Assembly (NCBI GenBank): GCA_017643215.1
Contig: JAEPNV010000010.1
Coordinates: forward strand, 124,001 to 188,000
Reading direction: 5' to 3'
Source of the DNA: Roseibium sp.
GTDB taxonomy: Bacteria; Pseudomonadota; Alphaproteobacteria; Rhizobiales; Stappiaceae
DNA: 64,000 nt
Shown: positions 36,941 to 46,167 of the stretch, one piece after another
Numbering within the stretch: the stretch's first letter is position 1
How the letters are laid out: each line of letters begins with the position of its first letter
Program-made: the position numbers and the translations under genes
The notes under the pieces: model-generated
What the model was told of the DNA's origin: nothing
Databases searched by the model: none
Seen by the model: the letters and a program-made list of their open reading frames with translations, nothing else

Positions 36941-38749
36941 CTAACCCCAGCCGACCGCTGCGGTCAGCAATGTCAGTCCGATCAGGAACACCGCCGCTGC
37001 CGCGGCGATTTCAATTCCGTTCAACACCCGGCCGGCCGCCGGACTGCCTGCACCGAAGATCCGGACCGCCGCCTCGCGGGCACCAACCGCGAACGCGGCG
37101 AGCAGGGAGACGGTAATGCCCGTGCCGACCGCCATGGCGAGCGTCGCACCGATCCCGGCCATGATCATGCCCTGCGACAACGCAAACACCAGAACCACAA
37201 GGGCACCGGTGCACGGCCGCAAACCGACGGCCAGCACGATGGACCAGGCCCGGGTGAAAGATATGCGCCCGGCCAACATGTCCGGCGTCGGCGCATGCGC
37301 ATGGCCGCAGGTCGAGCACACCCCGTCGGCCCCCGGCTGGTGAACGTGGTCGTGATGGTGATGGTGGTGATCGCCGTGACTATGGGAATGACCGCCGGAT
37401 ATCACCAATGCGGGCGCCGCCCCGGCAAGAACCAACCGTGAGCCAGCGAACCGCTGCACCAGCGGATGCACCGCCTTTTGCCACAACAGCCAGGCACCCA
37501 ATCCGGTCACCAGAACATAGGACCCAACTTCGAACCAGCGCGCGGTATCCTGGATGGCAACGGAAGTGAGTTTGAAGACAACGGCCGCGCCGCCGACCAG
37601 GGCAATGGCGGTCACCGCCTGGGCGAAGGCCGATATAAAGGACAAGAGAATGCCCTTCTTCAGCGTTTCATTGTTCGCCAGCACGTAGGACGAAATGACC
37701 GCCTTCCCATGACCTGGCCCCGCGGCATGAAACACGCCATAGGCAAAAGACAAGCCGACCAAAATCCAGGCCGCGTTGGGATTGCTGTTGAAGGCCCGCA
37801 AAGCCCCGACGAGCTTCTGGTAAAACTCGCTCTGCAGCCGGGCGATCGTTCCGAACCACTGATCCAGCAATCCGCTCTGCACCGCCGGCACCTCCATTGA
37901 CGGCATTTCCGTACCATCCGCCGTTGGGGTCTCTGCCGTGTTTGATGCGGCCACGATCCCGCCCGGCGGCGCCAGGTCGCTGATCGCGCCGCAAGTAACA
38001 ATCATCTGGTTGACTTGCGTTGCCGCGGCAGCCTGGAGTTCGGGCGGCAGGTCACGCTGTTCCGGTCCGATCTGCGCCAGGGCAAAGGCCACCGCATCGT
38101 CGAGCGGCGGCGGCTCCTTGCGCGTCACCGAACAGGATCCGGGTGCGTTGATCACACCCGTCGCCGCTTCGCCGGCGGCGAACCGGAAATCGACGTAGTA
38201 GGTTGGATCATAGACGTCGAGCGTGATCGTGTTGTCGGCGGAAACCGGTGTTTTCAACGGCAACGTGAAGTGGAGTTCCAGAAGCGTCACGTCCGTCGGC
38301 ATGGTCCCGCCGTTGAGGGCAACATCTTCCCGGATCGCCTCGAAATCCTCAGGTTTCATGACCCAGTAGTCTTCAAGCGGAACCTGCGCCACTTCCAGCC
38401 AGTATTCGGTTGGCGTGTTGAAATCGAGCTCAACCTTCGTGTCGTCTCCGAAGGTAAAGAACCCGAAATCGGCCATGCTTTCAATGTTGATGTCCGCCAG
38501 TTCCTGGAGTTCATCGCGCGCGTAAAATCCGTCCTGATTGCGGTCAAACCCCTGGATCGCAAAGGCGGTATAGGCGTCGTCGAACCGGAACACATGCTGG
38601 ATCGCGACGGCCTGCCCTTGACCGTCAAACACCAGTTTTGAGCGCGCCTCGACAAAGACATGCGGGTGGGCCAGCGCACCAAGACACGAAACGGCAAGCC
38701 CGACGAGCGCGGCAAGCATCTTGGCCGAAAAGAAGCGCAGGTCTATCAA
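36941..38749 (-). CDS. DUF1007 - NicO (RcnA/HoxN-like) nickel/cobalt transporter fusion
   Basis: A 602-residue membrane protein formed from two parts. Residues about 1-210 are a signal peptide plus a periplasmic DUF1007 domain (HPHVFVEARSKLVFDGQG; FDRNQDGFYARDEL). A linker follows (about 215-315). Residues about 320-600 are a NicO-type transporter with six or so helices and the motif FHAAGPGHGKAVISSYVL. A loop around residues 450-490 is His-rich (GGHSHSHGDHHHHHHDH) and also has the CSTCGHAHA cluster. In related genomes the two parts are usually separate adjacent genes. The TTG at 38749 is used because it keeps basic residues at the signal-peptide start; an ATG at 38719 is the alternative. Metal and direction (uptake or efflux) are not determined. 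Confidence 0.88.
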   Translation of the reverse strand: MIDLRFFSAKMLAALVGLAVSCLGALAHPHVFVEARSKLVFDGQGQAVAIQHVFRFDDAYTAFAIQGFDRNQDGFYARDELQELADINIESMADFGFFTFGDDTKVELDFNTPTEYWLEVAQVPLEDYWVMKPEDFEAIREDVALNGGTMPTDVTLLELHFTLPLKTPVSADNTITLDVYDPTYYVDFRFAAGEAATGVINAPGSCSVTRKEPPPLDDAVAFALAQIGPEQRDLPPELQAAAATQVNQMIVTCGAISDLAPPGGIVAASNTAETPTADGTEMPSMEVPAVQSGLLDQWFGTIARLQSEFYQKLVGALRAFNSNPNAAWILVGLSFAYGVFHAAGPGHGKAVISSYVLANNETLKKGILLSFISAFAQAVTAIALVGGAAVVFKLTSVAIQDTARWFEVGSYVLVTGLGAWLLWQKAVHPLVQRFAGSRLVLAGAAPALVISGGHSHSHGDHHHHHHDHVHQPGADGVCSTCGHAHAPTPDMLAGRISFTRAWSIVLAVGLRPCTGALVVLVFALSQGMIMAGIGATLAMAVGTGITVSLLAAFAVGAREAAVRIFGAGSPAAGRVLNGIEIAAAAAVFLIGLTLLTAAVGWG

Positions 38750-38851
38750 AACGATGGTCCGGGTTGGCTTGCAAGAAGATCAGCTGGCTGTGATGTGCCA
38801 ATCGATCACGGCAGCATCAAGGCCAAGTTTTGTGCGCCGCACTCAGAGAGA

Positions 38852-38960
38852 AAGGAAATTATTCTCAATAGGGCTCCAGATTGGAAGGTTTTATACTGAT
38901 AGACGGAAATAAGTGGGAGAAAAATTGTCTTTTTCCTGATTCTGCCAGCATATTTATTCG
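38852..38960 (+). promoter_or_regulatory. Two candidate Lrp-type boxes upstream of leucine dehydrogenase
   Basis: Two 15-mers resemble the E. coli Lrp consensus YAGHAWATTWTDCTR. They are 38852-38866 (AAGGAAATTATTCTC) and 38946-38960 (CAGCATATTTATTCG), each matching 12 of 15 positions by hand count. They lie 94 bp apart, close to nine helical turns, in an AT-rich 241-bp divergent region. Lrp/AsnC regulators commonly control branched-chain dehydrogenases. No lrp gene is in the window. Confidence 0.35.
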
Positions 38961-38990
38961 CAACAGCATGACAACACTGCGAGCCAATCC

Positions 38991-40055
<1,065 letters not shown>

Positions 40056-40120
40056 TCCGCAAGGCCGCGGGCTTGGTGCCGGCTCCCGCGCCATTCCCTG
40101 GACACCCGATGGCGCGGCGG

Positions 40121-40648
40121 TCAAGCGGCCCGTATTCCAAACAGGCCGCGCGCAAGGACCTTGGCTTCCAAGACCGCATCCTGTCCCATCGCCGCATAGC
40201 TGGCCGTGACACCTTCATGAAGAACATAAAGGCGCGCACCGATCTCCTGTGAACACGCGATCGAGGAGAGTGCTGCAATGATCTCCTTTTTGTGCCGGCG
40301 CACGGTCTCGACAATTGCAAGGCTGTCCGGATAGGCGGATCTGGCCTGAAGAAACAAACACCCCTTGCCCTTGGTTTGCTCCATCCAGTCGCCCAAACGA
40401 TCAAAAAGCGCGTCAGCGACCAATGGCCCGCACGGCGGCAAATCCGTCTGGATGATCTTGAGATAACGGGCGTGCCGATGATCCAGCGCGCCGATCACCA
40501 TGGCTTCCCGCGACGGGAAATACCGGTAGAGCGTGCGCAGACTGACACCGGCCCCGGATTTCAGATCCGGGACGCTCGGTCCGGCAAAGCCCTTTTCCCA
40601 GAACACCTGTTCAAGCCCAGCGGCGATTTTTTTCTCAAGTCCGTCCAT
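40121..40648 (-). CDS. TetR family transcriptional regulator
   Basis: A 175-residue regulator, slightly shorter than usual. The N-terminal helix-turn-helix reads SVPDLKSGAGVSLRTLYRYFPSREAMV. The C-terminal ligand domain (about 60-175) is divergent and shows no known ligand signature. It converges on the leucine dehydrogenase gene (65-bp gap) and follows the LysR gene on the same strand. Its target is not evident. Confidence 0.85.
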   Translation of the reverse strand: MDGLEKKIAAGLEQVFWEKGFAGPSVPDLKSGAGVSLRTLYRYFPSREAMVIGALDHRHARYLKIIQTDLPPCGPLVADALFDRLGDWMEQTKGKGCLFLQARSAYPDSLAIVETVRRHKKEIIAALSSIACSQEIGARLYVLHEGVTASYAAMGQDAVLEAKVLARGLFGIRAA

Positions 40649-40733
40649 CTCGCTACGGCACCTTTCCGGGCCAGGCCATAAACACTTTAACCATCAAATA
40701 AATATACACCGTTTTTCTCGCGTTGTCCGGCAC

Positions 40734-41648
40734 CTATACCGGGCAATCGGCACCGGACTTCTTACGCTCCGCGAACCATGCGACCATGAAATCCACAAAA
40801 GCGCGGACCTTGCCGGTCAAATGCCGCCGATGCGGATAAACGGCGTAGATCCCGCGTAGAGGTGGCTCAAATTCCTCTAGCATCACTTGCAGGCGACCGG
40901 CCTTGATGTCCTGGGCGACGAAAATCAGCGGCGTGCGCAAGTAGCCGAGATCGCAAAGGGCCGCTTCGCGGGCGGCACTCGCGCTGTTGACCTCCACCGG
41001 CCCACGAACACTCACGGTCAAACGCTGGCCGTCCAGGGCGAAGGCCCAATTTTGCTTGTAGCGATAGTTGGTGTCGATAATGCAGGGCCGGCCGGCAAGG
41101 TCGGCGGGAACACGCGGCAGGCCATGTGTTTCAATGACTTTAGGACTGGCGCAAACCACTGTCCGAAACGGGGCGATCTTCCGCGCGATCAAGCTGGAAT
41201 CCTCAAGGTCCGTCACGCGAATTGCCAGATCGAAACCTTCATCGACGAGATCGACAAACCGGTCCTCGAGCCGCAGATCGACCGTGACATCCGGGTTTTC
41301 CAACAAGAACCGCATGATCGCCTGATTGATCATGCCATCGCCCATGGAGCGCGGCGCGGCCACCCGCAGCCGCCCGCGCACACCATGATGGGATGATTGA
41401 ACCGAGGCTTGCAGATCATCGATCCGCTGAAGGATTTCCGCAGCTTCCTTGTAATAGGCTTCGCCAACCTCGGTCAGCGACACCTGACGGGTCGTGCGGT
41501 TCAACAAGCGCACGCCCAGATCATCCTCCAATTCGCCGATATATTTGGAAACCAGGGCCTTCGACCGTCCCATTTCCCGGGCAGCCGCGGAAAAACCCTT
41601 GCTGTCGACCACCTGGATAAAGCAGCGCATTCGGGTGATTTGATCCAT
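40734..41648 (-). CDS. LysR family transcriptional regulator
   Basis: A 304-residue regulator with the N-terminal winged helix-turn-helix (SKGFSAAAREMGRSKALVSKYIGELEDDLGVRLLNRTTRQVSLTE) and a C-terminal LysR substrate-binding domain (about 90-295). The sequence resembles the quorum-unrelated group often adjacent to oxidoreductases or efflux genes. An AAGGGA site precedes the ATG. The gamma-glutamyltransferase-like gene lies just upstream on the same strand (98-bp gap), so the two may share a transcript. There is no divergent neighbour, so its target is unclear. Confidence 0.9.
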   Translation of the reverse strand: MDQITRMRCFIQVVDSKGFSAAAREMGRSKALVSKYIGELEDDLGVRLLNRTTRQVSLTEVGEAYYKEAAEILQRIDDLQASVQSSHHGVRGRLRVAAPRSMGDGMINQAIMRFLLENPDVTVDLRLEDRFVDLVDEGFDLAIRVTDLEDSSLIARKIAPFRTVVCASPKVIETHGLPRVPADLAGRPCIIDTNYRYKQNWAFALDGQRLTVSVRGPVEVNSASAAREAALCDLGYLRTPLIFVAQDIKAGRLQVMLEEFEPPLRGIYAVYPHRRHLTGKVRAFVDFMVAWFAERKKSGADCPV

Positions 41649-41746
41649 GGATTCCCTTGCCTCCGACGCACCGCCCGTTGTGGCGATGCAACCGGCTCAC
41701 TCAAGCCCGAAATGCGAGCCGTTGGCAAGCGTGCGGTCCCGTGCCG

Positions 41747-43342
41747 TTACGCCACTGCCGCGCCGCCATCGGCCCGTGGATCATGCGCACCCTCGAGCCC
41801 GCCGCGCGGCGCGCGGACAATCATCCCGGCATGACCCATCGTGTCGGAATAGGCGTCGTCAAGCCGCACGACCTCATGACCGGCCCGCTCCAGAGCCAGC
41901 GCAAGGTCCGGATCAAACCGGCTTTCAAGCCGCAGGGCCGTTGTCTCGTCGCCCCAGGTCCGGCCGAGCAGCCAACGCGGGGCGTCGATCGCTTCTCCGA
42001 CCGGCATACCATTGAAAACGTGGCGGGCAAATATCGCCGCCTGGGTCTGCGGCTGACCTTCGCCGCCCATCGTGCCGTAGGTGATCGTCCGGCCATCCGC
42101 CAGCCGCGCCATTGGCGGATTGAGCGTGTGAAACGGCTGGCGGCCGGGCGCCAGGGCGTTGAGGGCGTCGGGCCGCAAGGAAAAGCTGGCACCGCGGTTC
42201 TGCCAGGTGATGCCGGTCTTGGGCAGCACGCACCCGGAGCCGAACTCCCAATAGATTGACTGAATGAACGACACGGCGACGCCGCTGCGATCCACCGCCC
42301 CCATCCAGATCGTGTCACCTGCGGAGGGCGGTGTCGGCCAGTCCAGCGCCCGCGATGCGGAGATCTTCGCTGCCTCGGTCTTGAGCCAGTCCGGCTCAAG
42401 GAAGGGCGCCAGCGGCTCCGGCACGCGGCCCGGATCGGTAACGACGCGATCGCGGACCAGGAAAGCGCGTTTGGTTGCTTCCACGAGGCCATGCACAAAG
42501 GGAAAGCCTTCTCCAGACGCAAGTCCAATCCGGTCGAACAGGCCGAGAATGATCAGGGACGCAAGGCCCTGGGTCGGCGGCGGGGCGTTGAACACGGTCC
42601 CGTTTTTCAGTTCAACCTTCAACGGCGCCTCGAACCGGGCGCTGAAGGCCTCCAGATCCTGGCGCGTCACCGGCGCTCCGATCCGGTCAAGGTCGTCCGC
42701 GATCGCAGCGGCGACATCGCCGCGATAGAACTCGTCAAATCCCTCTTGCGCCAGATGCTGCAATGTATCGGCGAGCCGCTCCTGCCGAAGTTGCGCGCCG
42801 TCTTGCGGCGGCTTGCCCTCAACAAGGAACACATCAGCAAAACCGGGTTGATCTTTAAGCTCGGGGAGCTTCTCCTCGGTCAGCGCCGCCTGGCTGCGCG
42901 TGACACGGATCCCTTCCGACGCATGCCGGATGGCGGCCGCCAGGAGATCGGTGCGCGGTATTTTTCCGGCCCCGAGTGTTGCCGCGGCCTGCCGCGCCAC
43001 CTCCCAGCCGCCAACGGTTCCCGCCACGGTCACCGCGGCCAGGGGCCCCCGGGTTGGAATCGCCCCGTATCCCGCATCGTTATAAAACCGGATGGTTGCG
43101 TTGCTGCCCGCCGCGCCGCAGGCCATCAACGCCACCGGATCCTTTCCAGGTTCTGCGATCAGCCAAAAGCCGTCGCCGCCGATTGCGTTCATATGCGGGT
43201 AGACGACGGCAATCGTGCTGGCGGCGGCGATCATGGCCTCTATCGCTGACCCGCCTTCGGCCAGGATGTCCGCGCCCGCTTGCGCCGCGGCCATGTGCGG
43301 CGCCACGACCATGCCGCCTGACGATGTGATGGTGTCCATCAT
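41747..43342 (-). CDS. Gamma-glutamyltransferase family Ntn-hydrolase (Ggt or oxamate amidohydrolase-like)
   Basis: A 531-residue proenzyme-type Ntn hydrolase. The expected self-cleavage nucleophile Thr is in GDTIWMGAVDRSG, where classical Ggt reads TTHYSVVDKDG; the Thr-Asp frame aligns but the second Thr and His are changed. The GSG motif (FGSGCVLPKTGI) and the late MGGEGQPQTQAAI segment are present. There is no signal peptide, unlike periplasmic Ggt, so it is probably cytoplasmic. The lack of a signal and the altered motif also fit HpxW-type oxamate amidohydrolase. It ends 98 bp before LysR and lies 9 bp after the DUF2937 gene. Confidence 0.82.
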   Translation of the reverse strand: MMDTITSSGGMVVAPHMAAAQAGADILAEGGSAIEAMIAAASTIAVVYPHMNAIGGDGFWLIAEPGKDPVALMACGAAGSNATIRFYNDAGYGAIPTRGPLAAVTVAGTVGGWEVARQAAATLGAGKIPRTDLLAAAIRHASEGIRVTRSQAALTEEKLPELKDQPGFADVFLVEGKPPQDGAQLRQERLADTLQHLAQEGFDEFYRGDVAAAIADDLDRIGAPVTRQDLEAFSARFEAPLKVELKNGTVFNAPPPTQGLASLIILGLFDRIGLASGEGFPFVHGLVEATKRAFLVRDRVVTDPGRVPEPLAPFLEPDWLKTEAAKISASRALDWPTPPSAGDTIWMGAVDRSGVAVSFIQSIYWEFGSGCVLPKTGITWQNRGASFSLRPDALNALAPGRQPFHTLNPPMARLADGRTITYGTMGGEGQPQTQAAIFARHVFNGMPVGEAIDAPRWLLGRTWGDETTALRLESRFDPDLALALERAGHEVVRLDDAYSDTMGHAGMIVRAPRGGLEGAHDPRADGGAAVA

Positions 43343-43351
43343 TCCCCCAAC

Positions 43352-43852
43352 TTACCCGCTAACCGGGTGCCGCCGCCGGCCAAGCCGCGCCAGACCCATA
43401 AGGACCCGCGCGGCAATGAAGCCGCACAGGCCGCCGATGCCGGCGCTCACAATCCCTTCCGTCGTCACCGGCAGCGCAGGTTCGTAGTCGCCAGCGGTCG
43501 CGCGCGCAAGATCGGGGTCGAGATCAGAAAGAAAAACACCTATTCGGTAGAACGGGCCGGATGTCTCAAGAGCCTGTTGCTGCGCCGACAGCCGGTCGAG
43601 GCGCGCATGTGTCTCTTCCATGGTCCGGCCCCGTTGTTGTGAGAACGGATCGGGAGTGTCCTTGAGCCGGTCGACGGCCTGCTCAAACGACATCCCAAAG
43701 GCGTCGGCATCCCGCTTGAAATCGGACACGACCTCTTGCAAAGCGTCTATCGCACCACCCAGGCGCTGCCGATATTGCTGGGCAAATTCGGGTAGCTGCG
43801 AGGTTGCGGTTCCGGAAAACAGCATCGCAATCAACACAAAGATCCGAGCCAA
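43352..43852 (-). CDS. DUF2937 family membrane protein
   Basis: A small membrane protein of 166 residues with helices near the N-terminus (about 1-17) and C-terminus (about 130-155). Between them is a charged helical region with PEFAQQYRQRLGGAIDALQEVVSDF, the DUF2937 pattern. TTG at 43852 is chosen because GGGGAGG stands six bases upstream; the frame is open to 43867 but overlaps that site. Function is unknown. It lies 9 bp before the Ggt-like gene and 21 bp after the WD40 gene, all on the same strand. Confidence 0.78.
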   Translation of the reverse strand: MARIFVLIAMLFSGTATSQLPEFAQQYRQRLGGAIDALQEVVSDFKRDADAFGMSFEQAVDRLKDTPDPFSQQRGRTMEETHARLDRLSAQQQALETSGPFYRIGVFLSDLDPDLARATAGDYEPALPVTTEGIVSAGIGGLCGFIAARVLMGLARLGRRRHPVSG

Positions 43853-43873
43853 GTTCCGCCTCCCCAATGTGCC

Positions 43874-44848
43874 TTATTGCAAAGAGATCACACCTGCTTC
43901 CGCGTCCTCGGACCCGAATACCAGCCTCAGGCCATCGGCGTCCCAGCCAAGCGTCGTGATTGCCGCTTGGCCCGGTCTCCGGAGAAGCACTTCGGCCTGA
44001 TCCTCGAAGCGCCCCATAAGAACCATGCCATCACCATAGCCGATGGCAACCACGTCTTCTTTTGGGTGGCATGCAACGCAGGTCACCAGTGCATCGCCCC
44101 GTGTTCCGAGCTGAAGCGGTGTTTGGCCCATCGGCCCGGTCTTGCCGGTAAAGGGCCACAGCACCGCCGCGGTCGCCCCAGCCGTCGCCAGATACCGGCC
44201 CTTGCGCGACCAGCTCCAGGACTTGACCTTGGACGGGTACCCGGTCATGCGCATGTCCTGCGCATCGGACAAGCGCCAGCCATGCAACGCGTTTTCCTGC
44301 ATCGTCGTGACAAGGTATTTGCCGTCGGGCGAAAAGCTGACGTCGAGATGCGCCCCTTTCCACGAAAGTTCCACCGGGTCGCCGCCAGCATTGGCCCAGG
44401 TCAAGCTGACACCATCGTAGCGGGCAACGGCCAGCCGCAGGCCTTTTGGCGCGAAGGCAAGCCCGCCAACGGCGCGATCGAAGCTAAATTCCTTTTCGCG
44501 GCCATCGGAGAACCGCACCCAGGCCGTCCGCCCGGCCGCAAACGCCACCGCGCCGGAGGGGCCACAGGCCAGAAGATCGATCCACTTTCGGGCACGTTCA
44601 GAAAGCAAGGTGACCTCGCCGGTCTCATCAATCCGCACGACCCGGCCATCGTCACCGGAGGAAATCAGGCTCCGTCCGTCCAGCGCCGGTCTCGCGGCCA
44701 GCAACCCGCCCCGATGCGCGGCAATGTCCGCCACAGAGCCGGCAACCACGTGAACCGTTCCCGATCCGCAGGCAAAAAACGGGGAGGCGTTGATAAAGCC
44801 TGCGCGAACGACAAATCCGTCCACATCAACGGGGGCAATGGTTGTCAC
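43874..44848 (-). CDS. WD40-repeat protein next to CobW
   Basis: A 324-residue cytoplasmic protein with about six to seven WD40-type blades along its length, for example SFSPDGKYLVTTMQENALHGWRL and WSWSRKGRYLATAGATAAVLW. GTG at 44848 is chosen because it avoids a 20-base overlap with cobW and has an AAGAGAC site. I recall this family beside COG0523 GTPases in alphaproteobacteria, with unknown role. It lies 10 bp after the CobW-family gene, so a shared function in metal handling is likely but not shown. Confidence 0.8.
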   Translation of the reverse strand: MTTIAPVDVDGFVVRAGFINASPFFACGSGTVHVVAGSVADIAAHRGGLLAARPALDGRSLISSGDDGRVVRIDETGEVTLLSERARKWIDLLACGPSGAVAFAAGRTAWVRFSDGREKEFSFDRAVGGLAFAPKGLRLAVARYDGVSLTWANAGGDPVELSWKGAHLDVSFSPDGKYLVTTMQENALHGWRLSDAQDMRMTGYPSKVKSWSWSRKGRYLATAGATAAVLWPFTGKTGPMGQTPLQLGTRGDALVTCVACHPKEDVVAIGYGDGMVLMGRFEDQAEVLLRRPGQAAITTLGWDADGLRLVFGSEDAEAGVISLQ

Positions 44849-44858
44849 GTTTGTCTCT

Positions 44859-45923
44859 TTAGGCCGCACAGGCCTCAAAGCTCTGCTTCAGCACATCCCA
44901 GTTCAGGTCGCGGCCAATAAACACAAGGCGGCTGACGCGGTCTTCGCCCTCCTTCCAGTCGCGTTGATGGTCGCCCTCGACAATCATGTGAATGCCTTGA
45001 ATGACATAGCGCTGCGGATCGCCCTTAAAGGCCAGAATTCCCTTCAGCCGCAAGATGTTCGGGCCTTGAACCTGGGTCACCTGATTGATCCAAGGAAAAA
45101 ACAGTTCAGGATCGAGATCTCCAGCCGTCAGCGACGTGCTTTTAACGGCGTGCAGCGCATCATCGTGGTCATGGTGGTCATGACCGTGGCCGTGGTGGTG
45201 GTCATGGTCGTGATGCTCATGGTCACAGTCCGGGCTGCACTCATGGGCATGATGGCCATGACGCAGGAAATGCGGATCGAGCGACAAGATGCGATCGAGG
45301 TCGAATGCGCCACGGTCCAAAACCGTCTTTAAATCGACGGCACAGCGCTCGCTGTGATGGCGGATGGCATAGGGATTGATCGAGACGATCCGATCCTCCA
45401 CTTGCGCCAGTTCCTCGGCTGAGACCAGGTCCGTCTTGTTGATCAAGATCACGTCGGCAAAAGCGATCTGATCCTCCGCCTCCTCCGTGTCCTCAAGGCG
45501 CTGCAGGACATGGCGGGCATCGACCACGGCAACGACAGCATCGAGTTTGGCCGCTTTGCGCACGTCCTCATCCATGAAAAACGTCTGGGCCACCGGCGCG
45601 GGATCGGCAACTCCGGTCGTTTCCACGATGATGGCGTCAAATGCCCCGCGCCGTTTCATCAGGTTCTGGACCGTTCGAATCAGATCGCCGCGGACGGTGC
45701 AACAGATGCATCCGTTGTTCATTTCGAAGATTTCTTCATCGGATTCGACCAGAAGGTCGTTGTCGATCCCGACTTCCCCAAACTCATTGACGATCACCGC
45801 GTACCGCTGGCCATGGTTTTCCGTGAGGATCCGGTTCAAAAGCGTGGTCTTTCCCGCGCCGAGGTAACCGGTCAGAACCGTCACGGGGATCTGCGGTTGA
45901 GGGGTTGCCTGGGTCGCGGACAT
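44859..45923 (-). CDS. CobW/COG0523 family GTPase with His-rich metal loop
   Basis: A P-loop GTPase of 354 residues, thought to act as a metal chaperone. G1 is [16 protein letters not shown]2/G3 lie around [12 protein letters not shown], and the GCICC metal motif is in [19 protein letters not shown] is G4. A His/Asp/Glu-rich stretch (about residues 220-265; [12 protein letters not shown] then repeated HH/DH) is a metal-binding loop. The C-terminal CobW_C domain follows (about 270-350). There are no cobalamin genes nearby and no B12 riboswitch signature upstream, so zinc is more likely than cobalt. AAGGA precedes the ATG. Confidence 0.93.
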   Translation of the reverse strand: MSATQATPQPQIPVTVLTGYLGAGKTTLLNRILTENHGQRYAVIVNEFGEVGIDNDLLVESDEEIFEMNNGCICCTVRGDLIRTVQNLMKRRGAFDAIIVETTGVADPAPVAQTFFMDEDVRKAAKLDAVVAVVDARHVLQRLEDTEEAEDQIAFADVILINKTDLVSAEELAQVEDRIVSINPYAIRHHSERCAVDLKTVLDRGAFDLDRILSLDPHFLRHGHHAHECSPDCDHEHHDHDHHHGHGHDHHDHDDALHAVKSTSLTAGDLDPELFFPWINQVTQVQGPNILRLKGILAFKGDPQRYVIQGIHMIVEGDHQRDWKEGEDRVSRLVFIGRDLNWDVLKQSFEACAA

Positions 45924-45995
45924 GGCACGGTCCTTCTTGGATGTTGTGCGCCGGAAAGCGCCGGATTGAGCTGGGCCTGTTGCACCCGCGCCCGC

Positions 45996-46007
45996 GCTTA
46001 TATAAGC
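45996..46007. promoter_or_regulatory. GCTTATATAAGC palindrome upstream of cobW-like gene
   Basis: A perfect 12-bp AT-centred palindrome 73 bp upstream of the CobW-family start, in the 244-bp region divergent from the aminotransferase gene. Zur-type operators are AT-rich palindromes and often control COG0523 GTPases, so this is a candidate zinc operator. It could also simply be part of a promoter. Confidence 0.35.
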
Positions 46008-46167
46008 CGTCTTGGCGCGGCGCGGGAGGGTGAGATCAAGAATTATCCGGTCTCTTGCCGGCTTGAAAACACATAAAGCCTTCCAATGTGCCGTCCTCCG
46101 GGCTTTTCAGACCCGCTTCCGGTCGGTTAACGAACGGCTCAAATGAAAAAACGGGAGGCGGAAAGAC

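Noticed and set aside
43867-43867. The upstream TTG as start of the DUF2937 gene
   Set aside because: It overlaps the GGGGAGG site that fits the TTG fifteen bases further in (43852).
45924-46167. Cobalamin riboswitch ahead of the CobW-family gene
   Set aside because: The 244-bp region lacks the conserved B12-box and shows only a short palindrome.
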